From: JACWAE01 sp963847595
GTDB taxonomy: Bacteria > Chloroflexota > Dehalococcoidia > SZUA-161
Length of the DNA: 64,000 bases
Assembly (NCBI GenBank): GCA_963847595.1
Contig: CAWKAJ010000001.1
Coordinates: 682,001-746,000, forward strand
Reading direction: 5' to 3'
The position numbers and the translations under genes were made by a program. The notes below the pieces were generated by a model that was not told the origin of the DNA, made no database searches, and saw only the letters and a list, made by a program, of their open reading frames with translations. Below, in pieces: positions 26,772-35,956 of this stretch (within the stretch, counting starts at the first letter, position 1; every line of letters begins with the position of its first letter).

Positions 26772-27726
26772 ACTTAAACTCGCTCTTTATTGGGCTGCAG
26801 CCTGTGGCGGCTGTGATGTCGCCGTACTCGATATCAACGAGAAAATCCTGGATGTTGCCAATCTTGCAGACATAGTGTTCTGGCCTATAGCACTGGACTT
26901 CAAATATCACCATGTCGAAGCCATGCCGGATAAGTCTATTGATGTCTGCCTGTTCAATGGCGCTATAAGAAGCTCTGAGCAAGAGCATATAGCTAAAATG
27001 CTTCGCGCCAAGTCCAAGGTGCTAGTGTCCTTCGGCTCTTGCGCCTGTTTCGGCGGCATACCGGCGCTAGCTAATCTCACCACCCGCGCCGAGATAATGG
27101 AGAGAGCTTACATAGAAGCCCCTTCGAACGAGAACCCGAATAAAACACTCCCGCAAACAAAGGTAAGCGTACCCGAAGGCGAGCTAACGCTGCCCGAGCT
27201 TTTCGACGACGTGCTAACCCTGGCTCAGGTAGTGCCAGTGGAGTACTTCATGCCTGGCTGCCCGCCAACAGTTGACCTGATATTGAAGGTGGTAAACGCA
27301 TTAGCTACCAACAGCTTACCGCCCGTCGGCGCAGTTGTCGCCTCGGAAAAAACCTTATGCGATGAGTGCGACCGAAAGAAAGAAAAGAAAATGATCTCGA
27401 AGATATATCGGACCCACGAGATCATTCCCGATGCGGAGCGCTGCCTGCTGGAGCAGGGGCTGCTCTGTATGGGCTCCGCCACCAGAGGCGGCTGCGGTGT
27501 ATTATGCCCCAAGGTCAACATCCCCTGCCGCGGCTGCTTTGGCCCGCCGGCCGGGGTTTCCGACCAGGGGGCAAAGCTGATTAGCTCAATCGCCTCCATT
27601 TATCAGACCAAAGACGAGAAGGATATTGCCCGAATGGTAGACGAGGTGGCCGATCCCGCCGGAACCTTTTACAGGTTTGGGATGTCGAACTCGATGTTGA
27701 AGAGAAAGCGCGTCCAAGGGAAATAG
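26764..27726 (+). CDS. mvhG: [NiFe] hydrogenase small subunit (group 3c, MvhG-like)
   Basis: This is the electron-transfer subunit with three iron-sulfur clusters. The proximal cluster ligands begin with YWAAACGGCDVAVLD and continue with FGSCACFGGIP and PGCPPTVDL. Distal and medial ligands lie in the C-terminal half (CDECDRKK, GLLCMGSATRGGCG, CPKVNIPCRGCFGPP). At about 320 residues it is typical of cytoplasmic group 3 enzymes and has no Tat signal. ATG 26764 is preferred to 26749 because GGAGGGA precedes it. It overlaps mvhD and is followed 23 bases later by the large subunit. Confidence 0.94.
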   Translation: MAKLKLALYWAAACGGCDVAVLDINEKILDVANLADIVFWPIALDFKYHHVEAMPDKSIDVCLFNGAIRSSEQEHIAKMLRAKSKVLVSFGSCACFGGIPALANLTTRAEIMERAYIEAPSNENPNKTLPQTKVSVPEGELTLPELFDDVLTLAQVVPVEYFMPGCPPTVDLILKVVNALATNSLPPVGAVVASEKTLCDECDRKKEKKMISKIYRTHEIIPDAERCLLEQGLLCMGSATRGGCGVLCPKVNIPCRGCFGPPAGVSDQGAKLISSIASIYQTKDEKDIARMVDEVADPAGTFYRFGMSNSMLKRKRVQGK

Positions 27727-27749
27727 AGGGAGCGAAGAGGGGAGGATAA

Positions 27750-29219
27750 ATGAAAAAGGTTACTATTGACCCGATAACCAGGCTGGAAGGTCACGGCAAG
27801 ATTGAGATCTTCTTGAATGACGACGGCAATGTCGCCAATGCCTATCTTCAGATACCAGAACTCCGTGGATTCGAGAAGTTCTGCGAGGGCAGGCCCATTG
27901 AGGAGTTGCCACGGATAGTACCCAGAATCTGCGGTGTCTGACCGGGGGCACATCACATGGCCTCGTGCAAGGCTACAGATGCTGTGTTCCATGTTGAGCT
28001 TCCACCAGCAGGGAAAAAACTTAGGGAGCTTTTCTACTGCTCACATATGATCCATTCCCACATCGCCCATTTCTATGCCCTAGCTGCTCCTGACTTCGTG
28101 ATGGGGCCTACCAGCGACCCTGCTCAGAGAAATATCCTGGGAGTCATCTCCAAGGTCGGGCTACAGATTGGCGGCGAGGTGATAAAGCACCGCGCCTATG
28201 CCCAGAGTATCCAAGCTTCCATCGCCGGCAAGGCAACTCACCCAGTAGGTGGTGTCCCCGGTGGAATGAGCAAACCCATCACTGAGGAGCAACGCAAGGA
28301 CTTCGAGGCAAAGGCCAAGTCCTGCGTGGAGTTCAGCAAATTCAGCTTAAAGCTGTTCAACGATGTTGTCCTGGCTAACAAGGACTATTTGAATATAATC
28401 ACAGGACCCATCTACACCATGAAGAGCTACTACATGGGCATGGTGGACAGCAAGAACAGGGTGAACTTCTACGAGGGAGACATCCGCGTGGTCGACCCCG
28501 ACGGAAAAGAGGTCGCCAAGTTCAAACCCGCCCAGTATCTGGATTATGTCGCTGAACATACAGAGCCCTGGTCATATTTGAAGTTCCCCTTCCTCAAGAA
28601 GATCGGCTGGAAGGGATTTGTCGAGGGGAAGGACAGTGGCGTTTATCGAGTCAGCCCGCTAGCAAGGCTCAATGCGGCCGATGGCATGGCAACGCCGTTG
28701 GCTCAGGCCGAATATGACAAGATGTACAAAACGCTCGGCGGCAAGCCTGTCCATGCCACGCTGGTATTCCACTGGGCCAGGCTGGTCGAGCTTCTATACG
28801 CCTCAGAGAGATTGCTGGAGCTTTGTCAGGACAAAGAGATCACCGACCCTAAGGTGCGCAATGTTCCGACAGCCACACCGGATGAAGGCGTGGGCATTGT
28901 GGAGGCACCTCGGGGCACACTTATTCACCATTACCAAACAGACAAGAACGGCATGGTCACAAAAGTTAACCTGATTGTGGCCACAGCGCACAACTATCCG
29001 GCTATGCAGATGTCCATCAAGAAGGCAGCTCAGGGTTTGATTACCAAGGGTAAGACAGCAACTGAAGGATTGCTGAACATGGTTGAGATGGCATTCCGTG
29101 CCTATGACCCGTGCATGGCCTGCGCCACTCATACTCTGCCAGGTCAGATGCCGTTGGAGATAGTGATTTACGACAGCAAGGGAGAGGTAAAAGAAAAACT
29201 GAGCCAGAACCTGGGATAG
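27750..29219 (+). CDS. mvhA: [NiFe] hydrogenase large subunit (group 3c, MvhA-like), Sec in the N-terminal L1 motif
   Basis: This is the catalytic subunit with the Ni-Fe centre. The N-terminal motif reads RICGV-Sec-PGAHHMA through an in-frame TGA at 27939-27941 (residue 64), where hydrogenases have RxCGxCxxxH. The C-terminal motif DPCMACATH is conventional, so Sec replaces the second cysteine of L1 and not the usual [NiFeSe] position in L2. Read through, the protein is 489 residues, full length. The C-terminal tail after ATH is the likely target of the maturation protease encoded next. Without readthrough there would be a 63-residue fragment and an N-terminally truncated protein. A strong hairpin follows the TGA. 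Confidence 0.93.
27951..27981 (+). promoter_or_regulatory. Candidate SECIS hairpin of mvhA
   Basis: An inner 6-bp stem TGGCCT (27958-27963)/AGGCTA (27970-27975; one G-T wobble) closes loop CGTGCA with G in second position, 22 bases after the TGA. An outer 4-bp stem CATC (27951-27954)/GATG (27978-27981) extends it across a small internal loop. Confidence 0.75.
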
Positions 29220-29277
29220 GGCTGTTTGGGAGACCAGAGCGGCCCGCTGTCTGTCTTACTATTTAAAGAAAGGAATA

Positions 29278-29760
29278 ATGAAGACAATTATACTGGGGTT
29301 GGGCAACCCGATACTCAGCGATGATGGTGTGGGTAATCGCGTCGCCCTGGAACTGGAAGACAGAGTCGCCGAGCGACATGATGTAGCGGTTATGGAGACC
29401 AGCCTGTCAGGCTTGAGCTTGATAGACCTGCTGGCTGGCTACGATAAAGCTATTATCGTTGACGCAATTCAGACAGCGGGAGGAAAAGCAGGCCAAATCT
29501 ATCGACTCGCCCCAGATGCTTTCAATAGCACGCGACACGCTTCCTCGCCACACGACGTAAATTTTGCCACAGCACTCGAGTTCGGCAGCAAACTGGGCAT
29601 AGCTATGCCCAAACAAATCGTTATCTATGCCATAGAGGTAACTGATACCAGCACCTTCGGCGAAGAATTTACGCCCAAGGTAAAAAAGGCGATTCCCAAA
29701 TGTGTTGAGAGCGTTATCAAAGAATTGAACGAAAACCATCTGCATAGCTCAGGACTTTAA
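29278..29760 (+). CDS. Hydrogenase maturation endopeptidase (HycI/HyaD/FrcD family)
   Basis: This nickel-dependent protease removes the C-terminal peptide of a hydrogenase large subunit after metal insertion. The N-terminal GLGNPILSDDGVGNRVA motif contains the Asp, and a second Asp is in IVDAIQTAGG. A His in SPHDVNF corresponds to the third nickel ligand. It lies 58 bases after mvhA and most likely processes MvhA. A paralogue at 37533 faces the Hox large subunit. Length 160 residues, normal. Confidence 0.92.
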   Translation: MKTIILGLGNPILSDDGVGNRVALELEDRVAERHDVAVMETSLSGLSLIDLLAGYDKAIIVDAIQTAGGKAGQIYRLAPDAFNSTRHASSPHDVNFATALEFGSKLGIAMPKQIVIYAIEVTDTSTFGEEFTPKVKKAIPKCVESVIKELNENHLHSSGL

Positions 29761-29789
29761 TTTGTATCCCAATAATAGGGGAGGTTTGT

Positions 29790-30302
29790 ATGGCTAAACC
29801 GAAGACAAAAGAGATAGCCCCCGCAGCAGCAGGACGAGGCACTGCAGCCGAGATATTCCGCCAGGTTCAGGCCGCAATCGAGGAGAACAGGGGACAAGCC
29901 GGGGCATTGATCCCCGTGTTACAAAAGGCGCAAACATTGATAGGCTACTTACCATTGCCCGTCTTGCAGACCATTTCCAGGGATCTCAATATCCCACTCA
30001 GCACGGTATACGGTGTAACCACCTTCTACTCGTTCTTCACCATGGTTCCCAGAGGCAAGCACATCATCTCAACGTGCATGGGCACATCCTGCTATGTGCG
30101 CGGCGGCGAAAGAATCCTGAATACCCTTCAGAAAGAATTGAGCATAGAGCCGGGCGAGACAACCAAGGACGGTCAATTCTCACTGGAGATGGTGAGATGC
30201 CTGGGATGCTGTGGCCTCGCCCCTGTGGTGTCCATTGAGGAGAAAGTCTACCGCCGGATGAGTCCCACAAAGATAAAAGAGGTCTTGAGCTCTTATGCTT
30301 AG
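29790..30302 (+). CDS. hoxE: NuoE/HoxE-like [2Fe-2S] subunit
   Basis: The protein has the 24-kDa subunit fold with a thioredoxin-like C-terminal domain. Its [2Fe-2S] ligands are CMGTSC (CxxxxC) and CLGCCG (CxxxC), separated by about 35 residues. The N-terminal helical part (LIPVLQKAQTLIGYLP) and VYGVTTFYSFF are typical. Length 170 residues. It lies 8 bases before the large flavin subunit and belongs to the NAD(P)-linked module of the hydrogenase that ends with HoxYH-like subunits. Confidence 0.92.
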   Translation: MAKPKTKEIAPAAAGRGTAAEIFRQVQAAIEENRGQAGALIPVLQKAQTLIGYLPLPVLQTISRDLNIPLSTVYGVTTFYSFFTMVPRGKHIISTCMGTSCYVRGGERILNTLQKELSIEPGETTKDGQFSLEMVRCLGCCGLAPVVSIEEKVYRRMSPTKIKEVLSSYA

Positions 30303-30310
30303 GAGGAGAT

Positions 30311-33300
30311 ATGGCTAAGCGGCTATCATCAGTCGATGATCTCAATAAATTCAGAGAGGCGGCCCAGAGTAAACTGGCCGAGCGTGCCAAGAAAATTGAG
30401 GTCAAGGTTCACCTCGGCACCTGCGGCATAGCTGGTGGGGCCAAGTTCGTTCAAGACGCCTTTATCAAAGAGGTAAAGTCCCGCAAGCTGACCAACGTGG
30501 TTATCACTGAGGCTGCCTGTATTGGCCCATGCGAGCGTGAGCCAGTAGTTACCGTTGTCCATCCCCAGATGGGCAGGGTGATCTACGCTGAGGTTACCCC
30601 CGAGCAAGTGCCCAACATAGTGGAACAGCACCTCATCAAGGGCCAGGTAGTTAAGGAGTGGCTGCTCGACCTGGAGTCGCCCACCTTCAAATTGCAGAAT
30701 ATCCGGATTATGCATAATCAGGATATGGACCCCCAGAGTATTGAGGAGTATATCGCGAGGGACGGCTACCAGGGTCTGGCTAAAGCCGTAACTAAGATGC
30801 AGCCCCAGGACGTCATAGATGAGATAACGAAGGCCGGCCTGAGAGGACGCGGCGGCGCCGGATTCCCCACCGGCACGAAGTGGGGCTTCGTGCGCAAGGC
30901 CGTGGGCGATGAGAAGTTCGTCGTCTGCAATGGTGACGAAGGCGATCCCGGCGCTTATATGAACCGTGCTGTGCTGGAGGGCAATCCTCACTCCATCATC
31001 GAGGGCATGGCAATCGGTGCTTATGCCATCGGCAACGTGCGCCGTGGTTATGCTTATGTCCGCGCCGAATACCCCTTAGCTATCCAGACATTTAACCATG
31101 CCCTGGATGAAGCCCGCAAATTAGGCCTCCTGGGCAAGAACATACTGGGAACAAACTTCGAGTTCGACCTGTCTGTCTTCCCTGGCGCTGGTGCTTTCGT
31201 TTGCGGTGAGGAGACAGCCTTGCTGGCATCTATCGAAGGCAAACGAGGCAATCCCCGCCAGCGGCCCCCATTCCCTGCCAATAAGGGACTACTGGATAAG
31301 CCAACGACTCTAAATAACGTGGAAACCTGGTCGAACGTGCCTCAAATCATTCACAAGGGTGCCGCCTGGTTCGCCAGCGCGGGTTCTGAGAGGTGCAGGG
31401 GCACCAAGACCTTCTGCCTCGTGGGCAAGATAAACAATTCGGGGCTTATCGAGGTGCCACTGAGCACACCTCTGGGACAGATTGTGTTCGACATCGGCGG
31501 CGGCATACCCGATGGCAAGAAATTCAAGGCCGTCCAGATCGGTGGCCCTTCCGGCGGCTGCATACCGATAGGGCATTTGAACACACCTGTAGATTATGAG
31601 GCCGTTACCGCTCTGGGTGCCATCATGGGTTCAGGCGGTCTCATTGTAATGGATGAAAACAACTGCATGGTGGACGTAGCCAAGTTCTTCTTGCAGTTCA
31701 CCAGAGACGAGTCCTGCGGCAAGTGCACACCCTGCCGCGCTGGCATCCCCAAGATGTTGGAGATATTGACCAAGATAACCCAGGGCAAAGGCTCGATGGA
31801 AGACCTCGCTGTGCTGAGCGAGCTTGCCGAGATGGTGGGCTCTGCCTCTCTGTGCGGCCTGGGCCAAACCGCTCCTAACCCGGTGCTCAGCACACTGCGG
31901 CATTTCCGCGATGAGTATGAAGCGCATATCATTGACAAGCACTGCCCGGCGGCAGTATGCCAGCCCCTGTTCAAGGCTCCTTGTCAGCACACCTGCCCTG
32001 TGGAGCTGGACTGCCCGGGCTATGTAGCCCTGATCAAGGAAGGCAAATACGCAGACGCCTACAAGCTTATCAGACAACGGCTGCCCTTCCCCATGTCGGT
32101 GGGCCGTGTCTGCGACCACCCCTGCGAGGTTAAGTGCCGCCGCGCCCAGGTGGATGAATCAATATCCATAAGAGACCTGAAACGCCTGGCTGCCGATTAT
32201 GCTTATGAGCACGGCGTCGAGTTCGTGCCTCCCATGAAGCCCAGAAAGCCGGAGCGCGTAGCAATTATAGGTGCCGGGCCAGCAGGGCTCACCGCAGCCT
32301 ATGAGCTAGTCCGCGAGGGCTACAATGTAACCATTTTCGAAGCCCTGCCTGTGGCCGGCGGCATGATGGCAGTGGCCATTCCTGAGTACCGCCTGCCCAA
32401 GAAAGTCCTTAAAGCTGAAATAGACAATATACTTAAGCTGGGTGTGGAACTTAAGCTCAATACCAAGGTCAACGACGTAGACAGCCTGCTCAAAGAAGGC
32501 TACAAGGCTGTCTTCATTTCCTGTGGTGCTCATAAGGGAGACAAGATGGGCATCCCCGGCGAGGATGTCGAGGGAGTCTACGATGCCATAGACTTCCTCA
32601 GAGAACTAAGCCTCGGCAAGAAGCCAAAGGTTGGCAAGAGGGTGGCTGTGGTGGGCGGCGGTAACTCAGCTATAGACGCTGCCCGATCAGCCGTAAGGCA
32701 AGGCGCCGAGGAGGTGCATATCCTTTACCGCAGGGAGCGCAGGGATATGCCAGCCATTGACGAGGAGATAGAAGCAGCCGAGAACGAAGGCATACATATC
32801 GATTGCCTCGTCGCCCCAACCAAGGTGCTGAGCGAGAACGGAAAGGTAACCGGACTGGAATGCGTTCGCATGGAACTGAAGGGATTCGATTCCAGCGGCC
32901 GCCGCACCCCGAGCCCTCTAGCCGGCCCGGAATACACTTATCCCTTGACAGTAGACACCGTAATTGAGGCTATTGGACAGCGGCCCGACACAAGCTTCAT
33001 AAAGGACGGTGTGAAGGTAGCTAAAGGTGGCACCATTACAGCAGACCCACGAACTTTGGCCACGGATAAGCCCGGTGTCTTCGCCGGCGGTGATGCTGTA
33101 ACCGGACCCAAGACCGTGATCTGGGCAGTGGCTGCTGGACAGAGAGCTGCAACATCCATCAAGCGATATCTGCAGGGCAAACCGCTCTCTATATTCATTG
33201 AGAGGGACGGCTACGAACCCATAGCAGTGCCTCAAGTAGCTCCTACCGAAGAGGAGGTAAAGGAGAGAGCAAGGATACAACCTTCTGAGATAGAATCCAA

Positions 33301-33412
33301 AGAGCGAAAGTCTTCTTACAAAGAGATTGTGCTAGCTTTTAGGCCAAACGAGGCCAGAGAGGAGGCCTCCCGCTGCCTGCGATGCGACCTCGAAGTAGGG
33401 GGGGAGGAGTAG
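30311..33412 (+). CDS. NuoF/HoxF-like NADH-binding subunit fused to a GltD-like FAD/NAD(P) oxidoreductase
   Basis: A 1033-residue fusion. Residues about 25-105 are a thioredoxin-like [2Fe-2S] domain (HLGTCGIAGG, EAACIGPCE). Residues about 130-530 are the 51-kDa NADH/FMN subunit (GLRGRGGAGFPTGTKWGF, then the cluster ligands SCGKCTPCRAG). From about 550 a GltD-like region with Cys ligands (CQHTCPVELDCPGY, CDHPCEVKCRR) leads into an FAD fold (VAIIGAGPAGLTAAYEL) and an NAD(P) fold (VAVVGGGNSAIDAARSA). It ends in a short Cys pair (CLRCD). The second nucleotide site could allow NADPH coupling or bifurcation, which is inference. It lies four bases before the next gene. Confidence 0.93.
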   Translation: MAKRLSSVDDLNKFREAAQSKLAERAKKIEVKVHLGTCGIAGGAKFVQDAFIKEVKSRKLTNVVITEAACIGPCEREPVVTVVHPQMGRVIYAEVTPEQVPNIVEQHLIKGQVVKEWLLDLESPTFKLQNIRIMHNQDMDPQSIEEYIARDGYQGLAKAVTKMQPQDVIDEITKAGLRGRGGAGFPTGTKWGFVRKAVGDEKFVVCNGDEGDPGAYMNRAVLEGNPHSIIEGMAIGAYAIGNVRRGYAYVRAEYPLAIQTFNHALDEARKLGLLGKNILGTNFEFDLSVFPGAGAFVCGEETALLASIEGKRGNPRQRPPFPANKGLLDKPTTLNNVETWSNVPQIIHKGAAWFASAGSERCRGTKTFCLVGKINNSGLIEVPLSTPLGQIVFDIGGGIPDGKKFKAVQIGGPSGGCIPIGHLNTPVDYEAVTALGAIMGSGGLIVMDENNCMVDVAKFFLQFTRDESCGKCTPCRAGIPKMLEILTKITQGKGSMEDLAVLSELAEMVGSASLCGLGQTAPNPVLSTLRHFRDEYEAHIIDKHCPAAVCQPLFKAPCQHTCPVELDCPGYVALIKEGKYADAYKLIRQRLPFPMSVGRVCDHPCEVKCRRAQVDESISIRDLKRLAADYAYEHGVEFVPPMKPRKPERVAIIGAGPAGLTAAYELVREGYNVTIFEALPVAGGMMAVAIPEYRLPKKVLKAEIDNILKLGVELKLNTKVNDVDSLLKEGYKAVFISCGAHKGDKMGIPGEDVEGVYDAIDFLRELSLGKKPKVGKRVAVVGGGNSAIDAARSAVRQGAEEVHILYRRERRDMPAIDEEIEAAENEGIHIDCLVAPTKVLSENGKVTGLECVRMELKGFDSSGRRTPSPLAGPEYTYPLTVDTVIEAIGQRPDTSFIKDGVKVAKGGTITADPRTLATDKPGVFAGGDAVTGPKTVIWAVAAGQRAATSIKRYLQGKPLSIFIERDGYEPIAVPQVAPTEEEVKERARIQPSEIESKERKSSYKEIVLAFRPNEAREEASRCLRCDLEVGGEE

Positions 33413-33416
33413 ACCG

Positions 33417-35366
33417 ATGAGTGATAGAAAAGAAATTACTCTGACCATCAATGGCAACCAGGTAAAAGGTAAAGAGGGAGACACTGTTCTGGAGGTCTGC
33501 CGCGCCAATAACATCTACGTCCCCACGCTTTGCTTCTTAGAGGGACTATCCACCATCGGTGCCTGCCGCCTGTGCGTAGTGGAGATACAAGGAGAACGGC
33601 GCATCAACCCGTCCTGCACCTATCCGGCCCGGGATGGGCTGGTGGTTACTACACACACTCCAAACCTGGAAAAGTACCGCCGTTTGATTCTGGAGCTGAT
33701 TTTCACAGAACGCAACCACTTCTGTTTCTTCTGCGCGGCAAGCGGAGACTGCGAGCTGCAGTCGCAGGCGTACCGCTATCAAATGGACCATGCGCGTTAT
33801 CCCTATACATTCCCCGCACTGCCTACAGACACCTTGAATGACTTCCTGGTCATCGACCATAACCGCTGCATACTCTGCGGCCGTTGCGTGCGTGTTTGCG
33901 CCGAGGTAGTCGGCGACCATACACTGGACTTCAGCAGACGTGGCTGGCGTACCCTTGTAGTGGCCGACCTGAACCAGTCTCTGGGCCAGTCATCCTGCAT
34001 ATCCTGCGGAGCCTGTTTGCAGGCCTGCCCTACAGGCGCCATCTTCAGCAAGGTCAGCGCTTACAGGGGCCGGACAAGCGAGGGAAAGATTACCCGCAGC
34101 GCGTGCAGCCTTTGCGGGGTCGGCTGCGAGACCGATGTCCTGGTCAAGAATAACAACATAGTGCGTATCGATGGGGCTAACCTCACCGGACTTAAAGGAC
34201 AGCTCTGTCTTATGGGGCGTTTTCAGCAGGTCTATAACGAGACCCCGAGGGTGACCACACCGCTTATTCGAAATAAAAAAGGAAACCTCGAACCCGCATC
34301 CTGGGAAGATGCCTCTAAACTGATCAGTGACAAAGTCAAGGACTATAAGGCTCGCCAGGGAGCTAGCAGCATAGCTGGTCTCATCTCCAGCCTGTGCCCC
34401 AGCGAAACTCTGGAAGCCTTTAGCAAGTTTATGCGCAATACTGTAGGCACCAGTTACATTGACACGCTTGACGGCTCCAGCTATAGGACTATAGCCGAAG
34501 GCATCAGCTCTTTCTCCAAGAACGGTCAAGGCCTCCGGATAGAGAGCTCTCTGGAATCTATCCTGGACGCCGACTGCGTGCTGGTGGTTGGCTCGAATCC
34601 CTTAGAGAGCCATCCTGTAGCCGGCTGCTACATACTGCGAGCCAAAACTCAGAAAAAGGCGAGCATCATAGTCGTAGACTCCCGTCCGAACACCTTCGGT
34701 TTCCGCGCGGATGTGTGGCTGCGTCCTAATGCCGGCAGCGAAGAAGCACTTCTGGGTGCCCTGGAAGGGCTGGTAGCTAAGAAGGCCAAGGGCACCGAGA
34801 AAGCGATGAGGTTTGTCTCGTTAGCCAAGGCTGTGGAAGCGACCAGCCTGGACAAGGATACAATACAAAAGGCGGCGGCTATGCTTAGCGCCGCCAAGAA
34901 CCCCGTGGTCGTTTACGGCGAGGGTGTATTCGCTGCGAAGGACTCCAAGCTCGTCGCCCGCGTGCTCGACCTGGCTAAACTAGCGAGCCCTGACGGCTTA
35001 AAGGTAATCTCACTTAAGCCGAGAGGCAACAGCCGCGGGGCCTGGGAACTCGGCATAGCCAGCCAGAACGGCATGGCCAAAGCCAAGCCCAAAATGATTT
35101 ATGTCTTGATGAGCGATGATAAGTTTGAGATGGGCGACTGGGCAGCTCCAGTCGACCAGGCTGAATTCGTGGTAGTACAGGCAAGCTACCGCTCTCCGCT
35201 GACAGATTGCGCTGATGTGGTGCTTCCTTCTCCCATCTGGGCAGAACGAAAAGGCAAGTACGTCTCTCTTGATGGCAAGGTCGGCACTTCCCACAAAGTG
35301 TTGGAGCCACCTTCAGACATCAAGGATGACGTTGAGGTTATCGCTAAACTAGCTAAGGGAATATAA
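33417..35366 (+). CDS. NuoG/HoxU-like iron-sulfur subunit with partial molybdopterin-type domain
   Basis: Residues 1-230 are HoxU/NuoG-like: a [2Fe-2S] domain (VPTLCFLEGLSTIGACRLC), the His-Cys cluster (HFCFFC...GDC) and two [4Fe-4S] motifs (CILCGRCVRVC, CISCGACLQAC). A further CSLCGVGC-type [4Fe-4S] motif starts a molybdopterin oxidoreductase-like region (residues about 240-649). That region is shorter than in full NuoG or formate dehydrogenase, and no Cys/Sec/Ser metal ligand is evident, so it is probably structural. It would carry electrons between the diaphorase and the HoxYH-like hydrogenase. Confidence 0.9.
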   Translation: MSDRKEITLTINGNQVKGKEGDTVLEVCRANNIYVPTLCFLEGLSTIGACRLCVVEIQGERRINPSCTYPARDGLVVTTHTPNLEKYRRLILELIFTERNHFCFFCAASGDCELQSQAYRYQMDHARYPYTFPALPTDTLNDFLVIDHNRCILCGRCVRVCAEVVGDHTLDFSRRGWRTLVVADLNQSLGQSSCISCGACLQACPTGAIFSKVSAYRGRTSEGKITRSACSLCGVGCETDVLVKNNNIVRIDGANLTGLKGQLCLMGRFQQVYNETPRVTTPLIRNKKGNLEPASWEDASKLISDKVKDYKARQGASSIAGLISSLCPSETLEAFSKFMRNTVGTSYIDTLDGSSYRTIAEGISSFSKNGQGLRIESSLESILDADCVLVVGSNPLESHPVAGCYILRAKTQKKASIIVVDSRPNTFGFRADVWLRPNAGSEEALLGALEGLVAKKAKGTEKAMRFVSLAKAVEATSLDKDTIQKAAAMLSAAKNPVVVYGEGVFAAKDSKLVARVLDLAKLASPDGLKVISLKPRGNSRGAWELGIASQNGMAKAKPKMIYVLMSDDKFEMGDWAAPVDQAEFVVVQASYRSPLTDCADVVLPSPIWAERKGKYVSLDGKVGTSHKVLEPPSDIKDDVEVIAKLAKGI

Positions 35367-35403
35367 TATAAATATATAGCCCGCTTAAATGGAGGTTGCT
35401 GCT

Positions 35404-35940
35404 ATGGCAAAGGTGAAACTGGCTACTTCCTGGCTTGACGCCTGCGCTGGCTGCGAAATGTCCTTGCTGGACGTTGACGAATTCATCATCGACCTAGCTC
35501 AGGCTGTGGAATTCACCAGAAGCCCGATAACTGATATCAAAGAGTTCCCCGAAGTAGATGTAGGACTCATTACCGGGGCTATAGGCATGAACGAGCAAGA
35601 GGAGGAGGCCAAGGAACTCCGGGCGAAGTGCAAGATACTCATCGTGCTGGGCGACTGCGCCTGCTTTGGTGGCATCTGTGCTATGCGCAATGCTTTCCCC
35701 AAAGAAGAAGTGCTGCGGCGTGCCTATATAGAGTGCGAGAGCGTTAAGGACGGCAAGATACCCTCTTCGCCGGAGATACCCACTCTTCTGGATAAGGCAT
35801 TGCCGGTGAACGCCGTAGTCAAGGTGGACTGCTTCGTTCCAGGGTGTCCGCCTCGAGCCGGTGATATCAAATATGCCCTGAGTGAACTCCTTCAGGGACG
35901 GATTCCGGTGTTGCCCAGCGAGATGATGCGCTTCGACTAG
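35404..35940 (+). CDS. hoxY: [NiFe] hydrogenase small subunit (HoxY-like, group 3d)
   Basis: A 178-residue short small subunit with one proximal [4Fe-4S] site: WLDACAGCEMSLLD, LGDCACFGGICAM, and FVPGCPPRAGDI. It lacks the extra C-terminal clusters present in MvhG, as is usual for HoxY of NAD-linked enzymes. ATG 35404 is preferred because GGAGG lies just upstream; the earlier ATG at 35389 has no site. The large subunit follows after 16 bases. Confidence 0.93.
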   Translation: MAKVKLATSWLDACAGCEMSLLDVDEFIIDLAQAVEFTRSPITDIKEFPEVDVGLITGAIGMNEQEEEAKELRAKCKILIVLGDCACFGGICAMRNAFPKEEVLRRAYIECESVKDGKIPSSPEIPTLLDKALPVNAVVKVDCFVPGCPPRAGDIKYALSELLQGRIPVLPSEMMRFD

Positions 35941-35956
35941 TTGAGGAGGTACTGAA

